Source: Arctopsyche grandis
Taxonomy: Eukaryota; Arthropoda; Insecta; Trichoptera; Hydropsychidae
Reading direction: 5' to 3'
DNA: 64,000 nt
Assembly (NCBI RefSeq): GCF_051622035.1
Contig: NC_135361.1
Span: 6,267,001 to 6,331,000 of the forward strand
The translations under genes and the position numbers were made by a program. Numbering within the stretch: position 1 is the first letter of the stretch; every line of letters begins with the position of its first letter. Under the pieces are notes generated by a model. It saw only the letters and a program-made list of their open reading frames with translations, did not search any database and was not told the origin of the DNA. Of this stretch, positions 11,801-22,000 are shown one piece after another.

Positions 11801-14800
11801 AAACCAATGTTATTACATTACTATAGAATGATAGAATACCTTCCGAAGAGTCTCATCTCCCGTTTCGAAGTTCAAACCTTTAACGAAGAGCGTAGTTTCA
11901 GGTTCTGGCACCTCTTCCTCGTCTTCGTCCTCGTTCTTTGTAACTTCAATTTGATTTTTATCACCGATTTCCACATCCATTGCATCCCTTGTTTCTTTAT
12001 TATCGGGCAGTTTCTCGCTTTTGGTTTCAGCCGGCTTTGAGAAAACATTATCGGGAGACCATTCCAAATATAAGGGGAGATGCTTGAATTTGGAATATGC
12101 CAATTTGGAGAACGCCTTCTTCGCCTCGGAAGGTTCTACGAACTCGACCAGAGCTGTGATTCCATACGGCGGTAGTATCAACCTGGCTATCGTTCCAAAT
12201 GGTTCAAAAACTTTCCACAGTTCATCTCGTGCCGTTTGAGCCGGTAGATTTTTGACCAAAATAATAGTCTTCGAACGCTTTTTGGGCGCCTAAAATAATA
12301 TAAAACTTAGCAAAACAAACATCAACCAAATGACGTATGATTTGAATTGCGTATACGAACCTGATTAAAAACATCCAAGCAAATGCCATTTTCTTCCATG
12401 AATTTCCTCGTATTCATTACAAGTTGCGTTTCTCCGAGAGCAAGCTTCACGGCCGCACTCGTTTCTACATAAAAAATATTCAATTAAAAAAATCGCTCTA
12501 AACCGTTTGCCCGCGGCCGTCTTCTATGGAAGCTTTGGGCGAAAAGTCTGTAGCGCAGCTGTCTTCCATAGAATTTCTGAACTTTGCACGGGATTTTGAG
12601 CCTTATATGCGCCTATTTCAACTGTTTTAAGGTTCGAAATTGGTTGAATATATTACTGAGAGTTAAATGCCATATATTCAATTTGCTTAAAATTCATATA
12701 TACCAGTCAAAATTAGTTTTTTGTGGAACCATAGTGAAACCTCGTTTATGTGACGTCACGTCTGTTGAACAATGGCGACGATACGTCTCAATTGTATGAA
12801 GAGTGATTATTTGACAATTAAGCCAAAACTACGAGATATATTATGTATTTTATTGTTTAAAATAATACTTTATGTGTTAATTAACATATCTGGTTACTTG
12901 AGTAAATATTAAAATCTATATTTAAGGTCGAAAACTCGATTGCCAAATTCGCGAAAAAGGTGCCGAGTACAGGGCTTGTTCGCTATATTTATTGCCGCGG
13001 GCAAAGGGTTAAGCCTAAACGATATTTACATGAAATGAAAACGCGCTTACTAGAATTACTGTCTAATAATTTCTCCTTAGTAGTATCATAGGTTTTAGCA
13101 ACGGCGTCTGCTACTGCGTTAGCTCCTAAGAAAAGCGTATTCCAATTATGCGACGATCCAGATTGTGCTTTTTGTTTTTTGTCCTTCTTCTGTTTATACG
13201 TAAGGTTTCCTGAAACATTAACCGAATATATAGAAATGGAATAAATTTTAGCCTAATTTCAATTTGATAAATATTCACCGTCATCGTCATCAGCTTCCGA
13301 TTCCTTCTGTTTACCCGGCAATAAATGTAACATTCGTCCACAGAATACAGAGCCGTCAAGGTCTGTATACGCTTTGACAGCGTGCTCCGGCATCATGAAT
13401 GTTATAATACCGAAGCCTTTAGCCTGATGGGTTATTTTGTCAACGGGTAAAGTTATTTCAGCAACGGGACCTTTATAAGAAATATTCGCATTAGACCTTT
13501 ATAAAAATGTGTATGTGACTTACAATGCATTGATATTTACCATATTTTTCGAACAGAGCTTGAACCTCGTCTTCAGTAACTATGTACGGAAGATTTCTAA
13601 CATATATTCGGCCACTTTCTGCAATGCTTTCTTCGTGTTTTAAAGCCTCCTATAAAAATAAATGTTACATTAAATTCGAACATCTTAGTATTACAACATT
13701 ATAGTTACATAAAAAAAAGGTTTTACCTCTTGCGTTTTGTGTTTCGGATTTTCTTCTTGTTCGTCTCCGGCACTATCAATTTTTCTTTGATTATCATATC
13801 TGTCGACGTTGACGTGATTTCCACCTTGAAAACGAAACAAAAGTTATATTCCGAAACTTGAAGAAATAAAGAGACGTATGAAATTAGGATGGAGTACATT
13901 TGGATGAACGAATGATGTTTTTAAATCAAAAACGCCACTCTGCCTGAAGAAAAATATCTTCGATCAATGCGTTTTGCCAGTGATGAAGTTTGGATGTGAA
14001 ACTTCCGGCATTGAACGCCAAGATGCTACACAAACTCCAATGCACTCAAAGAACTATGAAACGCTGTAAGCTCGGCATAACGAGGAAAGACAGGAAGCGG
14101 AATACGTGGGTGAGAAGTATGACAAGGATAGTGGACACAGTAGAGCAAAGCATCGTAACCTTTGGATATTCGCGGCACACATTGTTTACGACTCGTAGAG
14201 TTTGTCAGCTACATACATACATATTTGTCACTAGGCCAGCAGTTTGGCTTAGTGGTAGCATATATATTTAGCACCACTGAGGTCAAAGGTTCGAGTCCTC
14301 GCCATCTGCTGGTTAGATTTGGGGGTTTTGTGACTCCAAATCGATCGTTTCTCTATCAGAGTTTGCCGATTTTATCTGATCATTGCTGAAACGGTTCCTG
14401 AAAATTGGTAAAATCTATTCCTGTTGTCACAAAATCTGCCTGTGTTTAATTTGCAATAATTATACACAGCAATCTGAAATCTATAGATATCTCTATAGAC
14501 ATCTCTATAATTTCGTATTTATTATATGTATAAAAATTGTACAAAAAAAAAATAATCTAAAAATAATCCATAGATGTCTCTATGATTATTATTTCTGATT
14601 AATTGTTATATGCTATATATTCTGATTGTATATGTATTACTGTATTTGTGATTTCTGTATTTCGTTAACGTACACCCGTCGCATTGGAGCAAATCTGTAA
14701 TGACGAGTGTATATTGATTTGTAACAATAAAAATAAAAATAAAATAAAATATGTACTTCATCGGCAATCGCTAGTTATTCCGTATATGCATAGGGACAAA

Positions 14801-16817
14801 ATACTAACTAACATCGGTTTTCTCCCTCACACGCGATCTCACTCGCACGCATTAGGCCTAAGTGCTGTTCGGAGAACACATATTACCGCAGTGCACAGGT
14901 TACGATGCTCTGCAGTAGAGTAAAGAGATTGAAATGGCAATGGGTAGGCCACGTGGCTAGAAGAATGGACGAAAGGTGGACAAAAGAAGTGCTAGAATGG
15001 TAACCGAGAGAATTCAAAAGGATGAAAGATGGGTAGACGACATTAGGAACATGTGTGGGATGAGATGGATGAGAGTTCCGCAAAACAGAGACGAATGGAA
15101 GCGTGTTGGAAAGGCCCTCATCCAGCAGGGGATGGTCAGCGGCTTTATATGATGATAATGATTCCAAAACTCAATGGTTATACGCTACCTAAAAAGCTTC
15201 TGTTTTTTAACAATGCCTTTATCCGTTCATCTTCCGTTCTGAATCCGACATAGCAAAAACCTCGCATCGCTTTATTTTGAGCCCGCGGGATTCTAATCGT
15301 AAAGGGCACTAACGGTCGGAAGAAATCTTTTATATCTTTCTTTTTGCAAGAAAACGGAAGTCCACGAATCTGAAAACAAAATTGTGATATTACATATGTA
15401 TATATAATTACAATATATTGACTATATTTAATTATACAAAATACAGATATTTAAATAAACATACTTTGACCATAAAAAGTACTCTATTTTGTGGAGTTTT
15501 CTTTTTCTTCATTGGTTTATCGATTTCAACAACTTCAACATTATCAACGTCTTCATTATTTTTCGCTTCGGTTTTTTTTTTCAATTTAGATTTATTCATA
15601 AGTTTATTCATATACTAAAAAAAAAATTATAGCCATATATATACACACTTGAAATACTTAAAATATATGAATAATATCGTATTTTATTTTGTAAAAACCT
15701 CTAAATCGCTTATTTTTTGATTAGCAAGTTTGTTTTCCTCAACCGCCACTTCTTGTGGTTCATTTGATATTTCATCCACTTGATTACTATTGTTTTCAGT
15801 TTCATCATTTTCTTGGTCCGATGCATTGTCTTTATTCTTTTTCTTCTGTTTTGAAACATTATCATTGCTCCATATAGCTTTATTTGCAGTTGAAGCATGA
15901 ACTTCCATAAACTCGGTGAATAGAGGATCGTCTTTGTGCTGAAATAACGATGATTTTTTTATGCAAAAACGTACGTACATATATGAAATAAAATAACATA
16001 GCTTTAAATAAGCATACTCGTTCTAAAATCTGTTTGATTTTTTCATCCCTTTTTTGTTGCTTCAATTTCTTCCTTTCTTCCTTGCTGAGTTTGCTGTCGT
16101 CCAATTTGAGAGATTTAAATTCAGTTTCTTCGACGATTCCGTTGGCCTTTCTAAATGCCGAGCTATCGGGTGCATATTTACTCCAAGCTTGAGGCTTAGT
16201 GGTGCTTCCGAGTGAAGCACACGGCTCAACGACGATACGTTTAGTCTGGATACACGTTCCATTGAAATGTTCTTGAGCCGCTTTCGCTTGTTCTTCTGTT
16301 TTAAAGCCTACAAATCCAAAGTTACGAAATTTACCTTCTTTCGTGTACTTCAATTGAACATCTGTGATTTCACCCTTTTGGCTGAATACATTTTTCAACT
16401 TATCGACTGTCACCTGAAAACGATTATTTATATTGAATAATAAAATAATTAAATTCAAATGTTTCAACAAATCAAGTTCCCGATTTAAATTTTCTATTAG
16501 ATAGGTGTGTATTAAAAAAATATAATTTTTATTTGTTTTTATATGCTCTCTAAAATTCCTACGAATTTATCAAATGTATGCAGCTCCATGGAGCACACCG
16601 TGCAACCTGCCAGTCTTTCTTCTGATTCTATGACGATAATACGATACTGTTTATATTTATTTTAGCAGGAATTCTAATATGAGTTTTATGAGATAAATCC
16701 TTCTCTGGTTGAAATCCGAACAAATTATAAACACATTTATAAAATCAAATGAATGATAAAAGTCAACGATGCATCACATACCTGATTCGGTAAGTTTTTA
16801 ACAATTAATCGCGACAT
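8802..16817 (-). CDS. RBM19: RNA-binding protein 19 (six-RRM ribosome biogenesis factor)
   Basis: Fifteen exons: 16817-16782, 16413-16018, 15938-15699, 15614-15465, 15369-15189, 13824-13727, 13649-13541, 13470-13279, 13209-13051, 12464-12361, 12289-11840, 11763-11561, 9521-9405, 9326-9218, 9005-8802. They join in phase into 915 aa, near the roughly 918-aa Drosophila orthologue as remembered. RBM19/Mrd1 is a nucleolar factor needed for pre-rRNA processing to the small subunit. RRM1 covers about residues 2-75 (SRLIVKNLP; RNFGFVGF), RRM2 272-345, RRM3 381-458 (RIYVRNLPY), RRM4 562-640 (TIILVKNLPA), RRM5 687-765 (TLFVKGLNF) and RRM6 790-868 (KILVRNVPF). The 'SDLE|YMNKL' join and the end 'STHLYGRRLVLEW' are family signatures. 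Two acceptors were chosen by phase, and one donor (AG|GTTTTT after exon 3) is weak. Introns carry a LINE/SINE cluster, a TTAA MITE and two solo LTRs. Confidence 0.93.
9769..10126 (-). mobile_element. Solo LTR, family 1
   Basis: TGTTGCGTAGG...GCTACA with a perfect 4-bp duplication (cttt, 9765-9768 and 10127-10130). It lies in RBM19 intron 12. It shares its 3'-end variant with the copy at 325-666, so these two form a subfamily. Confidence 0.75.
10131..10914. other. RBM19 intron 12, repeat-derived spacer
   Basis: About 10200-10600 is GC-richer and contains three CCAAT-type motifs and AATAAA motifs, like a promoter or LTR fragment, but I find no matching ends. About 10640-10910 matches 33320-33600 in inverted orientation ('acccgatgaaatatcat', 'aattttcaatagatggc') and is an unclassified interspersed repeat. 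Confidence 0.5.
10915..11316 (+). mobile_element. Solo LTR, family 1
   Basis: TGTTACGTACACC...CTACGCAACA with a perfect 4-bp duplication (gtag) at 10911-10914 and 11317-11320. It is opposite in orientation to the other four copies. In this direction TTATAAGG precedes AATAAATGCTGTG, which fits a U3-to-R order and sets the sense strand. Solo LTR fossil. Confidence 0.8.
11401..11420. repeat. (CA)n microsatellite
   Basis: A short pure CA run next to the solo LTR in RBM19 intron 12. Confidence 0.85.
12499..13012. mobile_element. piggyBac-like MITE, family G (copy 1)
   Basis: It begins CCGTTTGCCCGCGG and ends CCGCGGGCAAAGGG with TTAA on the right and a mutated taaa on the left. About 490 bp with no coding frame, inside RBM19 intron 9. 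It carries TGACGTCA at 12751-12758. Other copies are at 21220, 25421, 55639 and 63289. Confidence 0.85.
13878..15165 (+). mobile_element. RTE-like LINE 3' fragment with insertions
   Basis: About 13878-14145 and 14905-15165 together match the LINE at 39740-40500: a C-terminal RT segment ('KRNTWV', 'RLKWQWVGHVARRMDERW') and a short ATG-type microsatellite end. Frames are broken by stops and shifts. A SINE and other DNA occupy 14150-14900. All of it is inside RBM19 intron 5. Confidence 0.65.
14230..14750 (+). mobile_element. tRNA-derived SINE
   Basis: The head has an A-box-like TGGCTTAGTGG and a B-box GGTTCGAGTCC about 35 bases apart. Next comes the shared core ('gatcgtttctctatcagagtttgccga', shortened here by variation) and an AATAA-rich tail near 14726-14750. 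It is internal to the LINE fragment in RBM19 intron 5. Confidence 0.65.
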
Positions 16818-17405
16818 GTCAAATGTCAAAACAACGAGGTTAGTTCACGTGGGTACATCGGCAATCAAACTGACGTTCGATCACGGTGCTGCCAACTGTC
16901 GACGGAAAAAGTAATTAGTTCTGGAGGCTTCTCGTGCTATTATTCAAGTTCAGAAACCTCACGATTACCTTTCATTCATCGATATGAAATGAATAGCCCG
17001 TCGATAGAAATGTGTCGACCTGAAACGTGCCATACAGCGGGGAAATTTGAGAAGAGGGTTGAAAATTCCGGAACGATTAGGTGATTATTCCGCAAAATGT
17101 GACCTTGCGCCCGTCACTAAAATCTCGATCACTCCATCATTACGCGAAATATTGTACTAACAAGAACTTGAGTACCAGATGTTCCGAGATCGAGATTTAA
17201 GTGATCTTATAATCCGTTTACTGTTTACTGTTGATTAATAATCTGTTTACCGTACGGGAACAATTGGAACAACCACATTTTTTTACAACTTTTGAACCAT
17301 TTTGAAAATTATATTCTAGGAATATAGCACAACTTATGCTATCCCGATTCTCGAATCAAAACTAGTGATCTCATCTATTTCATAATAATATACATGTCGT
17401 GCAGT
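16818..17405. other. RBM19 upstream spacer
   Basis: RBM19 5' flank. About 17075-17270 contains diverged GGTTCGG-family sequence ('actaaaatctcgatcac', 'aagaacttgagtaccag'). No TATA box could be assigned to RBM19 with confidence. Confidence 0.45.
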
Positions 17406-17790
17406 GGGGTCTACGTGACGAGACAGAATGTTAAATTACAGAAAACACAAATATCGGAAGGCAAAGATCGAAAATCGAAAGATCTTAAGTCGAAAGATCA
17501 AAAAAATAGGGTGCATGGTAAACGGTACATACTCACTTGATTTGCGCGAGCAGGATACAACAGGAACAAGAGGAACATGCTTTTCCTCCCGTATTCTGCG
17601 CGCGCACATTAATACGGGAGGAAAAGCCTGTTCCTCTTGTTCCTGTTGTATCCTGCTCGCGCAAATTAAGTGAGTATGTACCGTTTACCATGCACTATTT
17701 TTTTTTTTTGATCTTTCGACTTAAGATCTTTTGATTTTCGATATTTGCGTTTTCTGTAATTTAACATTCTGTCTCGTCACGGAGACCGCG
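17406..17790. mobile_element. Foldback MITE forming a long hairpin
   Basis: Two arms of about 180 bp are near-exact reverse complements around a loop near 17597-17613 (TCTGCGCGCGCACATTA). Outer ends read GGGGTCTACGTGACGAGACA and its complement. It is the cleanest member of the GGGTCTAC family and lies between RBM19 and ARMC5. No coding potential. Confidence 0.8.
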
Positions 17791-17829
17791 TACAATGGTA
17801 TCATCGCGCTGCTTATTTTGAATCCCGAT

Positions 17830-17930
17830 TCCTTTTTCAGTTCCAGATCCGGATTCCTGTTTCATTTCCGGAAACCGATTCCTTTTCCTATTCCCGGTTC
17901 CAATTTCAGTTCCGATTCCCTTATACAAAT
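17830..17930. repeat. Degenerate GATTCC tandem motif
   Basis: A run of imperfect units like 'gattcctttttcagttcc', about every 12-24 bases. It is low-complexity and without coding sense. Confidence 0.5.
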
Positions 17931-17954
17931 ATTAAAAAACCATTTGTTTTTGAT

Positions 17955-18249
17955 GGTTCGGCGATTACATCCCAAATCTGAATCGCTACTAGGATAACCG
18001 TCGCTACGAAAATCGCTCACGCGGGTCTCCTGTCGCACGAAAATTCGTCGCACAAGAAAATTGCCGTAGAGAAAACTGCCCATATATTGCTCAAAACTGC
18101 CCAAGTATCGTAAACAGCATTTGCTGAGCAATATTTGGGCAGTTTTTTCTACGGAAATTTTCCTGTACGACAGGAAATCCACGCGAGCGATTTTTTGTAG
18201 CGGGGGTTATCCTAGTAGCGATTCACATTTTAGATGTAACCCGTTTACC
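17955..18249. mobile_element. GGTTCGG-family MITE with long inverted arms
   Basis: Ends GGTTCGGCGATTACATC and GGTAAACGGGTTACATC (the latter reverse-complemented at the right) are imperfect inverted repeats. Arms of about 130 bp pair with each other. Flanks gtttttgat and gtttctgat make a 9-bp duplication with one mismatch, which suggests a Mutator-like element. Confidence 0.65.
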
Positions 18250-18275
18250 GTTTCTGATTGACTGCCGTTAAACAT

Positions 18276-18465
18276 GGTAATTGGACTATTCGTCACATTG
18301 TGGTGGTCACAAAGACAATTTTTGCCATGAAAATCGCGAATACAAAATATTTGGCACTCAAGTTCTCGTTAGTATGATAGTTATCGTTCGTATGATAGAC
18401 TTTTCCGCTGCCAGATGTTCCGTTTTAGAGATTTTAGTGACTTTGTGACCAGTAATAACCGAACC
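18276..18465 (-). mobile_element. GGTTCGG-family MITE, short form
   Basis: Reverse copy of the roughly 204-bp unit seen at 30056, 32681 and 46586. Flanks gttaaacat and gttaaatat are a 9-bp duplication with one mismatch. Confidence 0.7.
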
Positions 18466-19036
18466 GTTAAATATCACTTTTTTTCGATTCAAATAAATTT
18501 AATTAAAAAACAATTGAATGTTTACTATTATATGTTTGGAAACCTATAATTGGTATTTTGTAATGTATTTTATCATTTGTTCTATTTTGATTTAAGACTG
18601 TTGGTTTTCCTTTTACAATAAAATAAAATAATAAAATATCCTTATTTTTGCAGTTTATATTACAAAAACGAGCGAAGCCGGGTAAAACCAATAGTTATTA
18701 ATATTAACATATATGTTTGATGAGTCCGATTACGATTATGAAATGCTTATGATAGTTACTTGTATGTTCAGTCTACTGTAACGATTTAAATTGTTAGAAT
18801 TTCTATATTTTTAGGTGTGGAACGAACTGCATGTTTCTGATTTCCGAACTGTTTTCAAGATTACTGTCGCTGTGTTCGCTTATTTAAATATTTATGCGAT
18901 ATTGGAGGGGAGTGGTTTGTTCTGGCATTGAAAGTATTGTGGCGATAGACACCGAGTAAATTAAGAGATAGGACATATGGTCGTTAAGAGTCGTGTTATG
19001 TTTGGGGGCGCTCATTGACAGCTGCCGGCTGTCAAG
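18466..19036. other. ARMC5 upstream region
   Basis: AT-rich until about 19000, with a TTTACCCGGCTTCGCTCG repeat end (reverse) near 18670, then a sharp turn to GC-rich sequence at the ARMC5 start. No core promoter motif could be fixed. Confidence 0.45.
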
Positions 19037-22000
19037 ATGTCGGGGTGCGGGGGAGGGGGAGGGGTAGGGGGAAGGGCCAGGGAGGGGGAAATGGGGGCGA
19101 AAGGGGGCGCAAATGGGGGCTCCAAGCTGCGAGCGCTGTCGCTGTCCGTGTCGACGGGCGAAATGTCAGGAGTGATGGCGGCGAGGAGTGCCGTCTCCGG
19201 GGGCGGGAAGAACGCCCAGGAGTGGGCCTCGAATGGAGGTCCAGCCGCCCTCTCGAAGGCCCTCTCGCTGCGGCGCCCCCGTCTGCTCTCTCCGCTGCTC
19301 TCCACTTTGGCCGACTGCTGTCTCGACAAGGAGTTCCGCGTCCAGGTATCCCCCACTTCTCTGCCTAAATCTGACTCTTCACTTAGTACTGAAGAAATTT
19401 TCAATTTAATCAAACACTCATCCCGTTGTAAAATTCAGATCGGCAAACTAAACATTTGTGAGGAACTGTTGAATAATTTGAAACATGCAACGGAAGACCA
19501 CATCATCGGCAAAACCTGCCGAGTGATCGGAAACTTGGCGCAGGAGATAGACGTCGCCGAACAGCTGCATTTGAACGGAGCGGTCGGAGTTATTCAAACA
19601 GTTTTAGAAAATGATAAAATTGAAACGTCGACCCCAACTATTACGTTGGCCGTCAGAGCTATAAGGTACCCCCTATTATGCTTTCTTCCGTCGACAGCTA
19701 CTTTTAATCATTTTTATAATGCCCGTCTTACGCCTAGATTGCTTTGGATGGTGACGGATCGTCAAAAGGAGATGATCGAGATGGGAGCTGTGAAAACAGT
19801 CGCCGTGATACTTTGTAACGAGTGTGCAAAATTGGACGCCAAAAAGAGCTCACCCAAGAAAATCGCGTGCAAAAGAAAAAGTGATCTCTTCTCCGGCTTA
19901 CTCAAATGCATAGGATACTTTTCGAAACATTCCACTGCCCAGTGCGCTGAACAAGTAAATATAAACAACTGAATCCATTGCAATACATTACTAGAATTCA
20001 TATCTTATATCGATGTTGAAACTACAGATTTTAGGAGACGGTCGAGGATACGCGTGCCTCGTCAGCCTTACGAAAGATTATGAATCGCTTGCTTTACAGT
20101 GCATAATCAATCTTTGCTACGTGGAAGAATGTCTGCCGATGCTGGGCGCCGCCGGAGCCGTCGAACGTCTGATAGACCTTTTAAATTCGCAATCAGGTGA
20201 TTTGCCTCGTATCTGCAAGCTTTAAACGCCGTAAAGATTGTATTAAAACTCTGTGATGTTTTATAGATTGGCCGTCGACGTGGATCAAAGCACTCAGTAT
20301 TCTCTGTCGCGTGTCTGTCAATCAATGGAAACTAACGGAACACGACGGTCTGCCATTGTTGATAGCCATCGTCAAAGACGTGTCTAAATTGAGTTGTCAT
20401 TTGTATGCGCTTCAAGCTCTGCTTCATTTTCTTATGAACCGTGAAGGTAATTCCTTTTTTTTTTATAATTCGTAATTCGAATATTATGTTTTGATTGCGT
20501 TTCAATTGTTGTATTTGTGCTTCAGCATTTGAAAAGTTGGCTAAAGAAGGTGCCATCGATGTTTTTGGAAAGTTGTTGAAGCAATACGTATCGGATTCGG
20601 ACTATGATCACCAACCGGAAAATAGCTATTCAAAAAAAGGTACACACACATATATTATGTAATACATATATACTATAACAAATCTATAATATTGCAATAT
20701 ATGTATATGCCTGTAATTATGTACGATGTCTAGAATTTTAAGATATGCAATGTACATTGGAGAACTCACCAATTATTATAAACATGTATATGTGGACGCA
20801 TTACTGATAGCACTGATCAGCAGACGAAATTGCCGGAGCGGAGACTAATCAATCTTTACTAAAAATTACCCACTGAATTCGAATATGATATTGATTTCTG
20901 TTGGTTTTGTCTCGTTTATGAAATATGAGCGTTTAAAAAAATGCGTAATTTTTACGGATTTTTTGCTTTTGCAGTCTCAAAATCACAGATTTTTTCTCAT
21001 TGAATGTGGTTTTTTTATTGCCTTAAAATACTTGAATTAATTATTTCTATTAATTTTTGACTTTTAAATTCGCTAAATAATTAAATATACGTATTTTCTA
21101 GCAATAAAAAAATCACAATCAATAGAAAAAAAAAACAACTGATTATTGATTACAATACTCGCTTTTAGCACAGTGATACTAGATTTTGAGCCAAAAATCC
21201 GTAAAATTTGCGAATATTTTTAACCCTTTGCCCGCGGCAATAAATATAGCGAACAAGCTCTGTATCAATCGAGTTTTCTACCTTAAATACAGATTTTAAT
21301 ATTAACTCAAGTAACCAGATATGTTAATTAACACATAAAGTATTATTTAGTAACAATAAAATACATAATATATCTCGTAGTTTTGGCTTAATTGTCAAAT
21401 AATCATTCTTCATACAATTGAGACGTATCGTCGCCATTGTTCAACAGACGTGACGTCATATAAACGAGGTTTCAGTGTGGTTCCACAAAAAACTAATTTT
21501 GATTGGTATATATTCATTTTAAGCAAATTGAATAGATGGCATTCAACTCTCAGTAATATATTCAACCAATTTTGAACCTTAAAACAGTTGAAATAGGCGC
21601 ATATAAGGCTCAAAATCCCGTGCAAAGTTCAGAAATTCTATGGAAGACAGCCGCGCTACAGACTTGTCGCGCAAAGCTTCCATAGAAGACGGCCGCGCGC
21701 AACCGGTTAATCGCTCATATCTCATAAACGAGAGATATTTGAATTCAGTAAGTTTTTCAAACTTAGTAAATTCAAACTTAGAAAAGATTGATTAGTCTCT
21801 GCTCCGGCAAATCGAAAACGTGACCGTATGTTGTTCAGTGTAATTAACAGATTGGCTGTAATATGTATTATTATATTTGTAAGATAAATACTAATCATGT
21901 AATAAATAAATTCAAATATGTCTATACAGAAAAAACCGAAGTGTTCAAATTTGATAACGTTAACGACGACGACAGCAGCGATTGCAATTCGGTATTTAAT

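Noticed and set aside
14230-14310. tRNA gene from A and B boxes
   Set aside because: Followed by SINE core and repeated elsewhere; no clover-leaf with acceptor stem could be drawn.
17428-18182. Several 60-106 aa frames between RBM19 and ARMC5
   Set aside because: They lie in foldback MITEs, whose palindromes create paired frames on both strands.
19012-19413. 133-aa minus-strand frame over ARMC5 exon 1
   Set aside because: Shadow of the GC-rich exon, Pro-rich, no splice logic.
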